Positions 38,207-48,119 of a DNA stretch of 64,000 nucleotides are shown here, in pieces (position 1 is the stretch's first letter; each line of letters opens with the position of its first letter). Under the pieces are notes generated by a model. The model saw only the letters and a program-made list of their open reading frames with translations. It searched no databases and was not told the DNA's origin. A program made the position numbers and the translations under genes. The stretch covers positions 1-64,000 of the forward strand of contig NZ_JAANMS010000020.1 in NCBI RefSeq assembly GCF_011250565.1. The letters run 5' to 3'. Source of the DNA: Nocardioides sp. IC4_145 (GTDB lineage Bacteria; Actinomycetota; Actinomycetes; Propionibacteriales; Nocardioidaceae).

Positions 38207-39193
38207 TCAGCGGGCGTCGCGCAGCGCGGTGATGGTCAGCACCAGCCGCTCGAGCGTGTACGACGCGTCGCTGGCCGCGCCCTTGATGTCGGCGTCGGCC
38301 TGGGCGACCGCCCGGATCGCCTGCGCGAGGCCGTGCTCGGACCAGCCGCGGGACTGGTCACGGATCGAGCGCAGCTTCCACGGCGGCACGCCGACCTCGC
38401 GGGCCAGGTCCGCCTCGCGCATCCCGCGCGGGGCGCCGTGGTAGCGCGCCAGCCCGCGCGCGCCTCCGGCGAACGCCGAGGTGACCAGCACCGGTGCCGT
38501 CCCGCCGTCGAGCGCCCAGCGCAGCTCCTCGAGGGCGACGTGGCGCCGGCCCGAGAACGCCGCGTCGGCGACCGCGAAGGACTTCGCCTCGGCCCGGCCG
38601 CCGAAGTACCGCTTGACCTTGTCCACGTCGAGCGGCTCGCCCGGGAAGTCGTGGGTCAGCTGGTGGGCGGCGGCCGACAGCGAGCGCAGGTCCTGCCCGA
38701 CGGCGGAGACGAGGAACGAGGCCGCCTCCTGGTCGATGGTCGAGCCGTGGCGGCGGACCTCGGCGGCCACGAAGCCCGGGAACTCCGAGGCCTTGAGCTC
38801 CCCGGACTTCGACTCGGTGACGCCCCGGGCCTTGCGCAGCTTGGTCAGCACGCCGCTGCCCTTCGGGCCGCCACCGTGCACCAGCACGAGGGCGACGTCC
38901 TCGACCGGCGCGTCGGCGTACGCCAGCAGGCCGGCGACCGACTCCTCGGGGAGGTTCTCCAGCGCGCGGACCACGACGCACCGCGTGCTGGAGAACAGCG
39001 ACGGTGCCGACAGCTCCCCCAGCGTGGCCAGCGTCAGCTCGGCGGCGCCGGTCTCCGACAGCTCCGCCTCCGCGTCGTGGGAGCGGACCGCCTCGCGGAC
39101 GGCCGCGACCGTGCGCTCGTTGAGGAACTCCTCCTTGCCGGTCACCAGGGTGACCCGGCCCAGGACGTCTGCTGCTCTCGGACCCGCTGCCAT
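38207..39193 (-). CDS. holA: DNA polymerase III subunit delta
   Basis: A 328-residue clamp-loader delta subunit that opens the beta clamp. It shows VTLVTGKEEFLNERTVAAVRE near the N-terminus, CVVVRALENLPEE, LVLVHGGGPKGSGVLTKLRK and a helical C-terminus. The ATG at 39193 is taken for the family N-terminus; a frame from 39250 would add unrelated residues. It follows comEC by 53 bases, a common actinobacterial order comEA-comEC-holA. Confidence 0.92.
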   Translation of the reverse strand: MAAGPRAADVLGRVTLVTGKEEFLNERTVAAVREAVRSHDAEAELSETGAAELTLATLGELSAPSLFSSTRCVVVRALENLPEESVAGLLAYADAPVEDVALVLVHGGGPKGSGVLTKLRKARGVTESKSGELKASEFPGFVAAEVRRHGSTIDQEAASFLVSAVGQDLRSLSAAAHQLTHDFPGEPLDVDKVKRYFGGRAEAKSFAVADAAFSGRRHVALEELRWALDGGTAPVLVTSAFAGGARGLARYHGAPRGMREADLAREVGVPPWKLRSIRDQSRGWSEHGLAQAIRAVAQADADIKGAASDASYTLERLVLTITALRDAR

Positions 39194-39246
39194 GGTGAGC
39201 CCAGCCTCCCACAGCGCACCGACGTCCCCGGCGCTCGCCCGCGACC

Positions 39247-41544
39247 TCACTCCCGCGTGCGGGTCGCCGGTCCGTCGTCGGTGACCCGCACCAGCACGTC
39301 ACCGTCCTCGTCGGTGCGCAGGACGCTCGCGCCGGCGTCGGCCAGCGGGTCGAGGACCTCCTCGGCCGGGTGCCCGTAGTCGTTGTCCTCCCCTGCCGAG
39401 ACGAGCACGACCTGCGCCCCGAGCGACGTCAGGAAGGGCAGGTCCTGGTAGCGGCTGCCGTGGTGCGGCAGCTTCAGCACGTCCACCTGCAGGCCAGGCA
39501 GCGCCCGGGCCAGCGCCGCCTGGCCCGGCGGCTCCAGGTCGCCGGTCAGGAGCACGCGCACGCCGCCGACCTCGGCGAGCAGCACCACGCTCGCGTCGTT
39601 GGCCGACTCCCCCTCCTCCCCCGTCGCCGCGACACCCGCCCGGGGCCACAGGACCTGGAGCGTCACGTCCCCCACCCGCCTCGTCGCCCCGTACGGCGCC
39701 GCGCCGATCGTCAGCCCGGCGCCCGCGGCCGCCGCCGCGGCGTCCGCGACCCCACCGGCCGGGTCGAGCACCGCGGTCGCCTCGACCGCACCGACCGCCC
39801 GCCCGTCGAGCACGCCGGCCAGGCCGTCGACGTGGTCGGCGTGAAAGTGCGTCAGCACCACCAGCGGCACCCGGTCGACGCCGAGGTCGTCCAGGCAGCG
39901 GTCGACCGGTCCGGGGTCCGGTCCCGCGTCGACGACGACGGCCTCCCCGGGACCCGACCGCAGAGCCAGCGCGTCGCCCTGGCCGACGTCGCACATGGCG
40001 AGGACCCAGTCGTCCGCCGGCCAGCCCGGGGTGGGTGGCCGCACCAGCACGGCCACGGCGAGCAGCACGGCGAGGGGCACGGCGGTGGCCGGTCGCACGA
40101 GCACCCGGCGGAGCAGGAGCGCCAGGAGCACGCAGCCGACGCTGAGCACCACGAGCGCCGTCGGACCGGTGCCCCAGCCGACCGCCGCCGTCGGCAGGTC
40201 CGCTCCCCGGTCGGCCACGGCGACGATCCACCCCACGCACCAGCCGGCGCCGGTGCCGAGCACGGCACCCGCCGGCTCGGAGACGAGGGCGAGCAGCCCG
40301 CCGCCGAGGCCCAGGACGGTCGCGGGACCGACCGCCGGCGCCACGACGAGGTTCGCGGCGACCGCGACCAGGCTGACCTCCCCCGAGAGCGCCGCCACGA
40401 CGGGCGTGCACGCGAGCTGGGCCGCGAGCGGCACCGCCACCGCCTCGGCCACCCAGCGCGGCAGCCACCGGGTCATCGCGTCGCGCCACACCGGTGCGAG
40501 CACGAGGATCCCGGCGGTCGCCAGCACCGACAGCGCGAACCCGGGCGACGTCGCCAGGCCGGGCTGGACGAGGAGCAGCACGACCACGGCCACCCCGAGC
40601 GCGCGGAAGCCGCGTTGCAGGGCGTGCACTCCGAGCGCCAGCAGCGCGACCGACCCCATCACCGCGGCCCGGAGCACGCTCGGCTCGGTGCGGGCGAGGA
40701 GCACGAACCCGACGATGCCCAGCGCGCCGACGACGTACGTGCCCCGGCCACGGACGCCGCACCAGCGCGCGAGCAGGAGGAGGAAGCCGACGACGAGGGT
40801 GAGGTTCGTCCCCGAGACCGCCAGCAGGTGGGTCAACCCGGTCGTCCGGAAGTCCTCCTCCACCTCGGTGTCGAGCAGCTGGTCGTCCCCGGTGACGAGC
40901 GCCGGCACCAGGGCGGCCTGGGCGGGCGGGCGGTGGTCGACCGCCTCGCGGATGGAGCGGCGGACCGCATCGGCGCCACGCCACCACGGACCTGCGCCCG
41001 CCACGACCTCCGGGTCACCCGCGACCAGCACTGCTGCCAGGTCGTGGCCGTCGGCAGTGTCCAGCCGGCCGCTCGCGCGGACCGTGTCACCGAGCCGGAC
41101 CTCCGCCCACGGCTGGTCGCCGAGCACGAGCACCCGTGTGCGCAACCGGGTCGTCGCACCGCGTCCGGTGACCTCGCGGACCTCGAGCCGCGTGAGGACG
41201 CGGTCGGCGAACCGGCCCTCCACCGGCCGCGGGTCGGCGACCAGCGTGCCGGTCACGGTCACCACGGCGCGCTCGCCGGCCAGGTCGGCGACCGCGTTGG
41301 TCCGGGTCTGCTCCGCCCGGACCGCAGCCCCGCCGCCCACCGCGACGGCGACGAGCACGACGGCCGCCACCGTCGTGCCGTGCCCGTGCCGCCGGACGAC
41401 CAGCGCCGCCGTCACCAGCACGGCCGCCGTCGCGCCGGCCAGGGGCCGTGAGGGCAGCAGCTGCGCGGCCAGCCCGGCGAGCCAGGCGGTGGCCGCGAGC
41501 AACGGCATCCGCACGTCGACGCGGTCGGCCTCGCGCTCACCCAC
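39247..41544 (-). CDS. comEC: ComEC/Rec2 DNA-uptake channel protein
   Basis: A 765-residue membrane protein. It has N-terminal membrane segments (about 14-65), a ComEC OB-like periplasmic region (about 65-200), the competence channel domain with multiple helices (about 215-510) and a C-terminal metallo-beta-lactamase-like domain with LTHFHADHVDGLAGV (about 555-570). The GTG at 41544 overlaps the comEA stop; the ATG at 41508 is an alternative. Whether the organism is transformable is unknown. Confidence 0.9.
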   Translation of the reverse strand: MGEREADRVDVRMPLLAATAWLAGLAAQLLPSRPLAGATAAVLVTAALVVRRHGHGTTVAAVVLVAVAVGGGAAVRAEQTRTNAVADLAGERAVVTVTGTLVADPRPVEGRFADRVLTRLEVREVTGRGATTRLRTRVLVLGDQPWAEVRLGDTVRASGRLDTADGHDLAAVLVAGDPEVVAGAGPWWRGADAVRRSIREAVDHRPPAQAALVPALVTGDDQLLDTEVEEDFRTTGLTHLLAVSGTNLTLVVGFLLLLARWCGVRGRGTYVVGALGIVGFVLLARTEPSVLRAAVMGSVALLALGVHALQRGFRALGVAVVVLLLVQPGLATSPGFALSVLATAGILVLAPVWRDAMTRWLPRWVAEAVAVPLAAQLACTPVVAALSGEVSLVAVAANLVVAPAVGPATVLGLGGGLLALVSEPAGAVLGTGAGWCVGWIVAVADRGADLPTAAVGWGTGPTALVVLSVGCVLLALLLRRVLVRPATAVPLAVLLAVAVLVRPPTPGWPADDWVLAMCDVGQGDALALRSGPGEAVVVDAGPDPGPVDRCLDDLGVDRVPLVVLTHFHADHVDGLAGVLDGRAVGAVEATAVLDPAGGVADAAAAAAGAGLTIGAAPYGATRRVGDVTLQVLWPRAGVAATGEEGESANDASVVLLAEVGGVRVLLTGDLEPPGQAALARALPGLQVDVLKLPHHGSRYQDLPFLTSLGAQVVLVSAGEDNDYGHPAEEVLDPLADAGASVLRTDEDGDVLVRVTDDGPATRTRE

Positions 41545-42544
41545 CCCCGACCGTCACGAACGGGCGCAGCTGGCCGAGCGTCGCCTCACCGATCCCGTCG
41601 ACCTCGAGCAGCTCGTCGACCGCGCTGAACCCGCCGTGCTCGTCGCGCCACGCCAGGATCGCTGCGGCCGTCACCGGCCCCACCTCCGGCAGCGCCTCGA
41701 GCTCGACCGTCGTGGCGCGGTTGAGGTCGACGAGCGCGACCGGGGCGCCGGTCGTGCCCGTCGCTCCGGCGGCACCGGCCACCGGCGGCGGAACCCCGGT
41801 GCGCCCGACCAGCACCTGCTCGCCGTCGACGAGCAACCGGGCGAGGTTCAGCGAGGAGAGGTCGACACCGGGCCGCGCGCCGCCGGCCGCGTCCAGGGCG
41901 TCCACCACGCGCGACCCGGCGTCCAGCACGACGATGCCGGGGCGTCGTACCTTGCCCGCGACATCGACGACCACCTCGGCGACCTCGGCCGGCGCGCCCG
42001 AGGGGGACGCCGCCGCTGCCGCCGCCGGCGCCGGCATGCTCGGCACCTCGACGAGGTCTGCGACCGGCGAGGTGTCCACCGGCGCCGGCGCGGCCGGGGC
42101 ACCGGCGTCCGACCGCACCACCCACCAGCACGTCACGGCCAGCCCGAGCGCCACCACCACGGCCACCACCGTCAGCTGCGCCGACCCCAGTGCCGCCCGC
42201 CCGCGGAGCGTCTCGGGCACCAGGTCCGCCGGCGCCGGCACCAGCCGCAGTGGTCGCCGGGCGGCGTGCCGGCCCGGCTCGGGGACCGGCGGCGGCTCCG
42301 CTGGCTGCGGCGGGGACGGCTCGGGTTGCGCGCGGACCGCCGCCCGCGGCCGCACCCGCGTGTGGTCGTCCGTCCAGTCCGGCTCCCGCACTGACCCTTC
42401 CGCGGGCTCGGTCCACCACGGGTCGGGCTCGACGGGCTCCGGGGGCGGGGGTGCGGGCCGTTGCGCAGCCAGCTCGGCGCTCAGCAGGGCCAGCCGTCGG
42501 GAGACGGCTTCCTGGTGCTCGTTGGCAGCGCGGCGGGATCGCAT
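41537..42544 (-). CDS. comEA: ComEA-like DNA-binding protein
   Basis: A 335-residue protein. It has a polar Pro-rich N-terminal region (about 1-135), one membrane helix (about 145-170), a SLBB-like soluble-ligand domain (VVVDVAGKVRRPGIVVLDAG, about 203-262) and C-terminal helix-hairpin-helix motifs (ALVDLNRATTVELEALPEVGPVTAAAIL and VDGIGEATLGQL). This is the standard actinobacterial ComEA layout that binds incoming DNA for ComEC. The ATG at 42544 was chosen at the first plausible start after the palindrome. Confidence 0.88.
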   Translation of the reverse strand: MRSRRAANEHQEAVSRRLALLSAELAAQRPAPPPPEPVEPDPWWTEPAEGSVREPDWTDDHTRVRPRAAVRAQPEPSPPQPAEPPPVPEPGRHAARRPLRLVPAPADLVPETLRGRAALGSAQLTVVAVVVALGLAVTCWWVVRSDAGAPAAPAPVDTSPVADLVEVPSMPAPAAAAAASPSGAPAEVAEVVVDVAGKVRRPGIVVLDAGSRVVDALDAAGGARPGVDLSSLNLARLLVDGEQVLVGRTGVPPPVAGAAGATGTTGAPVALVDLNRATTVELEALPEVGPVTAAAILAWRDEHGGFSAVDELLEVDGIGEATLGQLRPFVTVGGG

Positions 42545-42649
42545 GCCGGTGACGCTAGGTACGCCGACCGTCCGCCCGCCCGGTCCGACGAGCCGCCTGT
42601 GGACGACCCGGCCCCGGCGCCGCCCTGTGGACACCAGCCGGCCCGCGGG

Positions 42650-42723
42650 CATGTAACGGACAGCTACGCACTCTGTCGGCACGCTGCAGCGCACTTACAG
42701 AGTGGCGAACAGTGCGTTACATG
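42650..42723. repeat. 74-bp concentric palindrome at degV 3' end
   Basis: Three inverted segments share one centre (42686/42687): CATGTAACG/CGTTACATG (42650-42658, 42715-42723), CACTCTGT/ACAGAGTG (42669-42676, 42697-42704) and the core CGCTGCAGCG (42682-42691). About 27 of 37 positions pair overall. It includes the degV stop codon and lies between degV and comEA. No U-tract follows, so an intrinsic terminator is not clear; the 42545-42716 interval otherwise shows nothing. Confidence 0.8.
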
Positions 42724-43589
42724 ACCCGCGGCGCCACGCAGACGGCGAGCATGCCGGGGCCGACGTGGGCGCCGAGGACGGCACCGAGCTCGCCGCACCA
42801 GACGTCGCGGCCCTCGAGCCGGTCGGCGAGCCGGTCGGCGAGGCGGCCGGTGAGGGCGGCGGCGCGGTCGGCGCTGGCGAGGTGGGCGACGCAGACGTCG
42901 ACGGGCCGGTCCCCGGCGGCCTCGACGGCGAGCTCCTCGAGCCGGGAGATCGCGCGGGAGGAGGTGCGGACCCGCTCGAGCGACTCGACGCGGCCGTCGG
43001 CGATGGTGAGCAGCGGCTTGACGGCGAGCGCGCCGCCGAGCAGGGCGGCGGCGGCGCCGATCCGACCGCCGCGACGGAGGTACTCGAGGGTGTCGACGTA
43101 GAAGAGCGACGAGGAGGCCTCGGCGCGTGCCTGGGCGGCGTGGGCGGCCTCCTCGGCCGAGCCGCCGGCGTCGGCGACGTCGGCGGCCGCGAGCGCGGCG
43201 TACCCGGTCGCGACGCCCACCTGCCGGGAGTCCACCGTGACGACGGGGACCGGCGCCGAGCGCGCAGCGAGCTGGGCGGACTCGAAGGTGCCGCTCATGT
43301 CGCCGGAGATGTGCACCGAGACGATCTCGGTGGCGCCGTCGGCCGCCGCGCGCTCGTAGACCTCGGCCATCACGCCGGGCGAGGGCCGGGAGGTGCTGAC
43401 CGGCGTGAACGACTTCAGCGCGGCCGCGACCATCTCCGGGGTCGCACCGCCCTCGCCCTCGTCGTGCACCTCGGCGCCGATGACGACCTGCAGGGGCACG
43501 ACGACGATCCCGCGCTCGGCCACGACCTCCGCAGGGAGGCTCGCGGTCGAGTCGGTGACGACGACGGTGCGGCCGGTGCCGGTGGGCAT
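42717..43589 (-). CDS. DegV family fatty-acid-binding protein
   Basis: A 290-residue DegV/FakB-like protein. It starts VVVTDSTASLPAEV, typical of family members that bind fatty acids for a kinase partner, and has SRPSPGVMAEVYE and VVTVDSRQVG(V)ATGY in the lipid pocket region. Its stop is within the palindrome at 42650-42723. It begins four bases after the leuS stop, so it is probably transcribed with leuS. Confidence 0.88.
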   Translation of the reverse strand: MPTGTGRTVVVTDSTASLPAEVVAERGIVVVPLQVVIGAEVHDEGEGGATPEMVAAALKSFTPVSTSRPSPGVMAEVYERAAADGATEIVSVHISGDMSGTFESAQLAARSAPVPVVTVDSRQVGVATGYAALAAADVADAGGSAEEAAHAAQARAEASSSLFYVDTLEYLRRGGRIGAAAALLGGALAVKPLLTIADGRVESLERVRTSSRAISRLEELAVEAAGDRPVDVCVAHLASADRAAALTGRLADRLADRLEGRDVWCGELGAVLGAHVGPGMLAVCVAPRVM

Positions 43590-43593
43590 GGGC

Positions 43594-46089
43594 TCAGACC
43601 ACCACGTTGACCAGCTTCGGCGCCCGGACGACCACCTTGCGGACCGGGCGTCCGTCGATCGCGCGGACCACGGCGGGGTCGGCCATCGCCAGCTGCTCCA
43701 GGTCGGCCTCGGTGATGTCGGGCGCGACCTCGAGCCGGGCCTTGACCTTGCCCTGGATCTGGACGACCGCGGTCACGGTGTCCTCGACCAGCAGCGAGGG
43801 GTCGACGGCCGGCCAGCCGGCGCGGGCGACGGTGGGCTGGTGGCCCAGGCGCTCCCACATCTCCTCGGCGGTGTACGGCGCCACGAGGGACAGCAGGATC
43901 GCGACCGCCTCGACGGCCTCCCGCACCGCGGCGTCGGCGGGACCGCACCCGGAGTCGATGGCCTTGCGGGTGACGTTGACCAGCTCCATCGTCCGCGCGA
44001 CGACCACGTTGAACCGGTGGCCCTCGATGAGCTGCTCGACCTCGTGCAGCGTCTTGTGGGTGGCCCGCCGCAGGGCGACGTCCCCGCCCTCGGCCGGCGT
44101 GCCGACGGGCGCGGTGACGTCGCCGGCCAGCCGCCAGGCGCGCTGGAGGAACTTCACGGCACCGCCGGGCGACATGTCGGCCCAGTCGATGTCGTCCTCC
44201 GGCGGGCCGGCGAAGACCATCGTCAGCCGCACCGCGTCGACGCCGTACCGGTCGATCATCTCCCCGAGGTTGACCCCGTTGCCGAGCGACTTCGACATGG
44301 CCTTGCCCTGGTTGATGACCTGGCCCTGGTTGAGCAGCGCGGAGAACGGCTCGACGAAGTCGACCATCCTCATGTCGTGGAGCACCTTGGTGAAGAAGCG
44401 GGAGTAGAGCAGGTGCAGGATCGCGTGCTCGACGCCGCCGACGTACTGCGCGACCGGCATCCACTCGCGGGCCTGCGCCGGGTCGAACGGGCCGTCCTCG
44501 TAGTGCGGGTCGAGGTAGCGCAGGTAGTACCAGGACGAGTCGACGAAGGTGTCCATCGTGTCGCTGTCGCGCTTGGCCGGGCCGCCGCAGGAGGGGCACT
44601 CGGTGTTGACCCACGCCTCGGCCGCGGCCAGTGGCGAGACGCCCTTGGGCTTGAGGTCGGCGCCCTTCAGGTCGTCGGGCAGCCGCACGGGCAGCTGGTC
44701 CTCGGGCACGGGCACCTCGCCGCAGTCGGGGCAGTGCACGACCGGGATCGGCGCGCCCCAGAACCGCTGGCGGCTCAGCAGCCAGTCGCGCAGGCGGAAG
44801 TTGACCGTGCCGGTCCCCCGCCCGTCGGCCTCGAGCTGCTCGATGATGCGACTGATGCCGGCAGCCTTGTCGTCCAGCCCGTCGAGCGGCCCGCTGTTGA
44901 CGTAGGTGCCGTCGCCGGTCGTGGCGACGTAGGTCTCCTCGGGGTTGTCCTCGCCTGTGTCGACGACGCGGCGGACCGGCAGGTCGAAGACCTTCGCGAA
45001 GTCCAGGTCGCGCTGGTCGTGCGCAGGCACGGCCATGATCGCGCCGGTGCCGTAGTCGGCCAGCACGTAGTCCGAGGCCCACACCGGCATCCGCTCGCCG
45101 GTGACCGGGTTGAGCGCGGTGACGCCCAGGTCGACGCCGGACTTCGGCCGGTCGGTGGCGAGCCGGTCGATGTCGGAGGCCTTCCGCACGTCCTCGACGT
45201 ACGCCGCCAGCGCGGCCTCCTGCGCGGGCGCGACGACCTCGGCGGCCAGCTTCGCGTCGGCGGCCACCACCATGAACGTCGCGCCGTAGAGCGTGTCGGG
45301 GCGGGTCGTGAAGACCGTGACCGTCCGCGTCGAGCCGTCGGCCAGCTCGATGTCGAAGTCGACGTGCGCGCCCTCGGAGCGGCCGATCCAGTTGCGCTGC
45401 ATCGCCAGCACCCGGTCGGGCCAGGTGCCGGCCAGCGCGTCCATGTCGTCGAGCAGCCGCTGGGCGTACTCGGTGACCTTGAAGTACCACTGGTTGAGCT
45501 CGCGCTTGGTGACCTCGGCGCCACAGCGCTCGCACATGCCCTGCACGACCTGCTCGTTGGCCAGCACCGTCTGGTCGTTGGGGCACCAGTTGACGGGGCT
45601 GTTCCTGCGGTAGGCCAGGCCCCGCTCGCGGAACTTCAGGAACAGCCACTGCGTCCAGCGGTAGTACTCCGGGTCGGACGTGTGCAGCCGGCGCGACCAG
45701 TCGAAGGAGATGCCGTAGCGACGGAACGACTCCGCCTGGGTCTCGATGTTGGCGTAGGTGTAGGTCGCCGGGTGCTCGTCGTTGCGGATCGCGGCGTTCT
45801 CGGCGGGCAGGCCGAAGGAGTCCCACCCGATGGGGTTGAGGACGTCGTACCCCTTCTGCCACCAGTAGCGCGCGATGACGTCGTGCAGCGCCATCACCTC
45901 GGCGTGGCCCATGTGCAGGTCGCCCGACGGGTAGGGGAACATCGTCAGCGCGTAGCGCTTCTCCGCACCCGGGCCGGCGCTGCCGACGCGGAACGGGTCG
46001 AGGTCCTCCCAGACCTTCCGCCAGCGCTCCTGCGCCGCGGTCATGTCGTACGTCGCGGCCTCGTCGGTCCGGCCGGCCTGCTCGCTCAT
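43594..46089 (-). CDS. leuS: leucyl-tRNA synthetase
   Basis: An 831-residue class Ia synthetase charging tRNA-Leu. The HIGH-like HMGH is at about 60-63 ([13 protein letters not shown]) and the KMSKS loop reads [10 protein letters not shown] near 600. The CP1 editing domain is present between about 220 and 410, and a zinc-like CxxC pair (CPDCGE) occurs. Expression is probably controlled by the attenuator at 46177-46258. Confidence 0.97.
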   Translation of the reverse strand: MSEQAGRTDEAATYDMTAAQERWRKVWEDLDPFRVGSAGPGAEKRYALTMFPYPSGDLHMGHAEVMALHDVIARYWWQKGYDVLNPIGWDSFGLPAENAAIRNDEHPATYTYANIETQAESFRRYGISFDWSRRLHTSDPEYYRWTQWLFLKFRERGLAYRRNSPVNWCPNDQTVLANEQVVQGMCERCGAEVTKRELNQWYFKVTEYAQRLLDDMDALAGTWPDRVLAMQRNWIGRSEGAHVDFDIELADGSTRTVTVFTTRPDTLYGATFMVVAADAKLAAEVVAPAQEAALAAYVEDVRKASDIDRLATDRPKSGVDLGVTALNPVTGERMPVWASDYVLADYGTGAIMAVPAHDQRDLDFAKVFDLPVRRVVDTGEDNPEETYVATTGDGTYVNSGPLDGLDDKAAGISRIIEQLEADGRGTGTVNFRLRDWLLSRQRFWGAPIPVVHCPDCGEVPVPEDQLPVRLPDDLKGADLKPKGVSPLAAAEAWVNTECPSCGGPAKRDSDTMDTFVDSSWYYLRYLDPHYEDGPFDPAQAREWMPVAQYVGGVEHAILHLLYSRFFTKVLHDMRMVDFVEPFSALLNQGQVINQGKAMSKSLGNGVNLGEMIDRYGVDAVRLTMVFAGPPEDDIDWADMSPGGAVKFLQRAWRLAGDVTAPVGTPAEGGDVALRRATHKTLHEVEQLIEGHRFNVVVARTMELVNVTRKAIDSGCGPADAAVREAVEAVAILLSLVAPYTAEEMWERLGHQPTVARAGWPAVDPSLLVEDTVTAVVQIQGKVKARLEVAPDITEADLEQLAMADPAVVRAIDGRPVRKVVVRAPKLVNVVV

Positions 46090-46176
46090 CTGCGTCCCTT
46101 CGGCGTCTGCTGCGTGCGGTGGTGGTCTGCTCCGGCCACGCGCCGGGGTGCGGCCGGGCCATCAGTGCTGGGCATG

Positions 46177-46200
46177 AAAAAACCCCTCGCTCGCGAGGGG
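46177..46200 (-). terminator. leuS leader intrinsic terminator
   Basis: On the minus strand CCCCTCGC-GA-GCGAGGGG (46200-46183) is followed by six T (46182-46177). It lies 88 bases before the leuS ATG and 32 bases after the leader-peptide stop, so it acts before leuS: an attenuator rather than an end-of-operon terminator. Confidence 0.88.
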
Positions 46201-46201
46201 C

Positions 46202-46233
46202 AGCCGCGTCGGGTGGTGCTCGTCGACGCGGCT
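46202..46233 (-). promoter_or_regulatory. inverted repeat in leuS leader
   Basis: AGCCGCGTCG (46233-46224) and CGACGCGGCT (46211-46202) form a perfect 10-bp stem with a 12-base loop. Its 5' arm overlaps the leader-peptide stop codon, so ribosome position would decide whether it forms. It ends one base before the terminator stem. Confidence 0.8.
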
Positions 46234-46258
46234 AGGTAAGGAGCAGGGTCCTGCGCAT
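46232..46258 (-). CDS. leuS leader peptide MRRTLLLT
   Basis: An 8-residue ORF, ATG at 46258 and TAG at 46234-46232, encoding Met-Arg-Arg-Thr-Leu-Leu-Leu-Thr with three adjacent Leu codons (CTG, CTC, CTT). No Shine-Dalgarno is present, but TAGCAT lies exactly at -12 to -7 for a leaderless transcript. Position between a promoter and a terminator before leuS fits classical leucine-sensing attenuation: stalling at Leu codons when charged tRNA-Leu is scarce should favour read-through. Confidence 0.8.
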   Translation of the reverse strand: MRRTLLLT

Positions 46259-46264
46259 GGGGTC

Positions 46265-46270
46265 ATGCTA
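46265..46270 (-). promoter_or_regulatory. -10 element of leuS leader
   Basis: TAGCAT (46270-46265) fits TANNNT and ends seven bases before the leader ATG. No good -35 hexamer is seen 17-18 bases further upstream. Confidence 0.6.
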
Positions 46271-46300
46271 CCGCGCCCCGCGGAGGGGTATCGGGGCGCC

Positions 46301-47347
46301 ATGAGCGACCCCGCGAGCGACCTCACCCCCGGCCAGGCGCCCGGCGAGACCGACCTGACCGTGGCCGTCACCGGGCCGACCGGGACCTTCGGGGCCGGGC
46401 TCGTCCCGCTGCTCGAGGCCGACGAGCGCGTACGCCGCGTGGTCGGCGTCGCGCGCAGCCGCGTCGATCCCGCCGAGCGCGACTGGGTGAAGACCGACTA
46501 CCGGCAGGGCGACGTGCGCGACCGGGCCGCGCTGACCGAGGCGTTCGCGGGCGCCGACGTCGTGGTGCACCTGGCCTTCGCGATCGTCGGCGGGGAGGCC
46601 GAGCAGACCCGCGCGATCAACGTCGACGGCACGCTCAACGCGTTCCGTGCGGCCGCCGAGGCGGGGGCGCGCCGCTTCGTCTACGCCAGCTCGGTGGCGG
46701 CGTACGGCTTCCACCCCGACAACCCGGTGGGGATCGGCGAGGACTGGCCGACCCGGCCCGCCGACCACCTGTTCTACGCGCGGGAGAAGGCGGAGCTGGA
46801 GGGCCTGCTGCGCGAGGAGGCCGGCGTGCAGGCCGCGGCCGGCCGCGAGGTGGACCTCTACCTGCTGCGCCCGCCGATCGTGGCCGGCCCCAACGCCGTC
46901 GGCGGCAAGGTCCGGCTGCCGTCGTGGGCGGGCTGGCTCGGCACCCTCCTCCAGGCGGTGCCGAAGCGGCTGCCGCCGGTGCCCGTGCCGGTGCCGGACC
47001 TGCCGCTGCAGCTGGTGCACGAGGCCGACGTGGGCCGGGCGCTGCTGCAGTGCGTGGTCGCCGCCGGTCCGCCCGGCGCCTACAACATCGCGGCCGACGA
47101 CACGCTCACCGCGGCCGACGTCGTCCGCATCCTCGGCGGCGTCCCGGTCCCGCTGCCGGCGGCGCCGGCGCACGCGCTGGCGCGGGCGGCGGCCGGCGTC
47201 CCGGGCCTGCCGCAGCCGGTGCAGTGGGTGGAAGCGCTGGCCCACCCGGCGATCATGGACACCACGCGCGCCAAGGCCCAGCTCGGCTGGGCGCCGCAGG
47301 TCAGCGCCGCGGACGCCCTGCGCGAGACGCTGGGCCTGCGCGCCTAG
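46301..47347 (+). CDS. NAD-dependent epimerase/dehydratase family protein
   Basis: A 348-residue extended-SDR-like Rossmann protein. The nucleotide motif is [12 protein letters not shown] (about 24-35, a GxxGxxG variant). [10 protein letters not shown] supplies the Ser, and the catalytic pair reads YAREK rather than YxxxK from [11 protein letters not shown], so Tyr and Lys are present in the YxxxK register. It resembles nucleotide-sugar epimerases and actinobacterial SDR-like paralogs. Substrate unknown. It lies 10 bases upstream of the SDR gene. Confidence 0.8.
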   Translation: MSDPASDLTPGQAPGETDLTVAVTGPTGTFGAGLVPLLEADERVRRVVGVARSRVDPAERDWVKTDYRQGDVRDRAALTEAFAGADVVVHLAFAIVGGEAEQTRAINVDGTLNAFRAAAEAGARRFVYASSVAAYGFHPDNPVGIGEDWPTRPADHLFYAREKAELEGLLREEAGVQAAAGREVDLYLLRPPIVAGPNAVGGKVRLPSWAGWLGTLLQAVPKRLPPVPVPVPDLPLQLVHEADVGRALLQCVVAAGPPGAYNIAADDTLTAADVVRILGGVPVPLPAAPAHALARAAAGVPGLPQPVQWVEALAHPAIMDTTRAKAQLGWAPQVSAADALRETLGLRA

Positions 47348-47350
47348 AGT
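47345..47350 (+). promoter_or_regulatory. -10 element of SDR gene
   Basis: TAGAGT overlaps the stop codon of the previous gene and ends seven bases before the ATG at 47358, suggesting a separate leaderless transcript. Confidence 0.4.
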
Positions 47351-47357
47351 TCCGCGC

Positions 47358-48119
47358 ATGACCGTCACCGACATGTTCCGCCTCGACGGCCGCGTCGCCG
47401 TCGTCACCGGTGCCTCCAGCGGCCTCGGGGTCCACATCGCACGAGCCTTCGCCGAGGCCGGCGCCGACGTCGTGCTGGGCGCCCGGCGCGCCGACCGGCT
47501 CACCGAGACCGCACGCCTGGTCGAGGCCGCCGGCCGCACGGCGCTGCCCGTGCAGACCGACGTCGCCGACCCCGACTCCTGCACGAACATCGTCGCGCTC
47601 GCGATGGAGGAGCTCGGCCACGTCGACGTCCTCGTCAACAACGCCGGCATCGGCACGGCGGTCCCCGCGACCCGCGAGACCCCGGAGCAGTTCCGCGGCG
47701 TCGTCGACGTCAACCTCAACGGGTGCTACTGGATGGCCCAGGCGTGCGGCCGGGTCATGAAGCCCGGCTCGAGCATCATCAACATCTCCTCGGTGCTCGG
47801 CCTCACCACCGCCGGGCTCCCGCAGGCGGCGTACGCCGCCACCAAGGCCGGGCTGCTCGGCCTCACCCGCGACCTGGCCCAGCAGTGGACCGGCCGCAAG
47901 GGCATCCGCGTCAACGCCATCGCGCCGGGGTTCTTCGAGACCGAGATGACCGAGCAGTACCCGCCGGGCTACCTCGAGTCCCGCCAGGACCGCATCCCGG
48001 TCGGCCGCAAGGGCGACCCCGTCGAGCTCGCCGCGGCCGCGGTCTTCCTGGCCTCGCCGGCGTCCGGGTACGTCACCGGGCAGACGCTCGTCGTCGACGG
48101 CGGGATGACGATCACCTGA
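47358..48119 (+). CDS. SDR family oxidoreductase
   Basis: A 253-residue classical short-chain dehydrogenase. The cofactor motif is [13 protein letters not shown] (about 16-28), NNAG at about 95-98, catalytic Ser in INISSVLG and YAATK (about 157-161). GGM at the C-terminus (VVDGGM) is standard. It probably interconverts an alcohol and a ketone using NAD(P). Its neighbours (AraC regulator and Baeyer-Villiger-type monooxygenase) suggest a ketone catabolic route. It overlaps the convergent AraC gene by 8 bases. Confidence 0.88.
   Translation: MTVTDMFRLDGRVAVVTGASSGLGVHIARAFAEAGADVVLGARRADRLTETARLVEAAGRTALPVQTDVADPDSCTNIVALAMEELGHVDVLVNNAGIGTAVPATRETPEQFRGVVDVNLNGCYWMAQACGRVMKPGSSIINISSVLGLTTAGLPQAAYAATKAGLLGLTRDLAQQWTGRKGIRVNAIAPGFFETEMTEQYPPGYLESRQDRIPVGRKGDPVELAAAAVFLASPASGYVTGQTLVVDGGMTIT

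Noticed and set aside
46177..46258. T-box riboswitch before leuS
   Set aside because: The leader is too short and no T-box sequence or specifier stem is seen; the Leu-codon ORF plus terminator fits ribosome-mediated attenuation.
46162..46371. 69-codon minus-strand ORF before leuS
   Set aside because: It overlaps the attenuator and the start of the opposite-strand epimerase gene. The leader peptide in another frame explains the region better.
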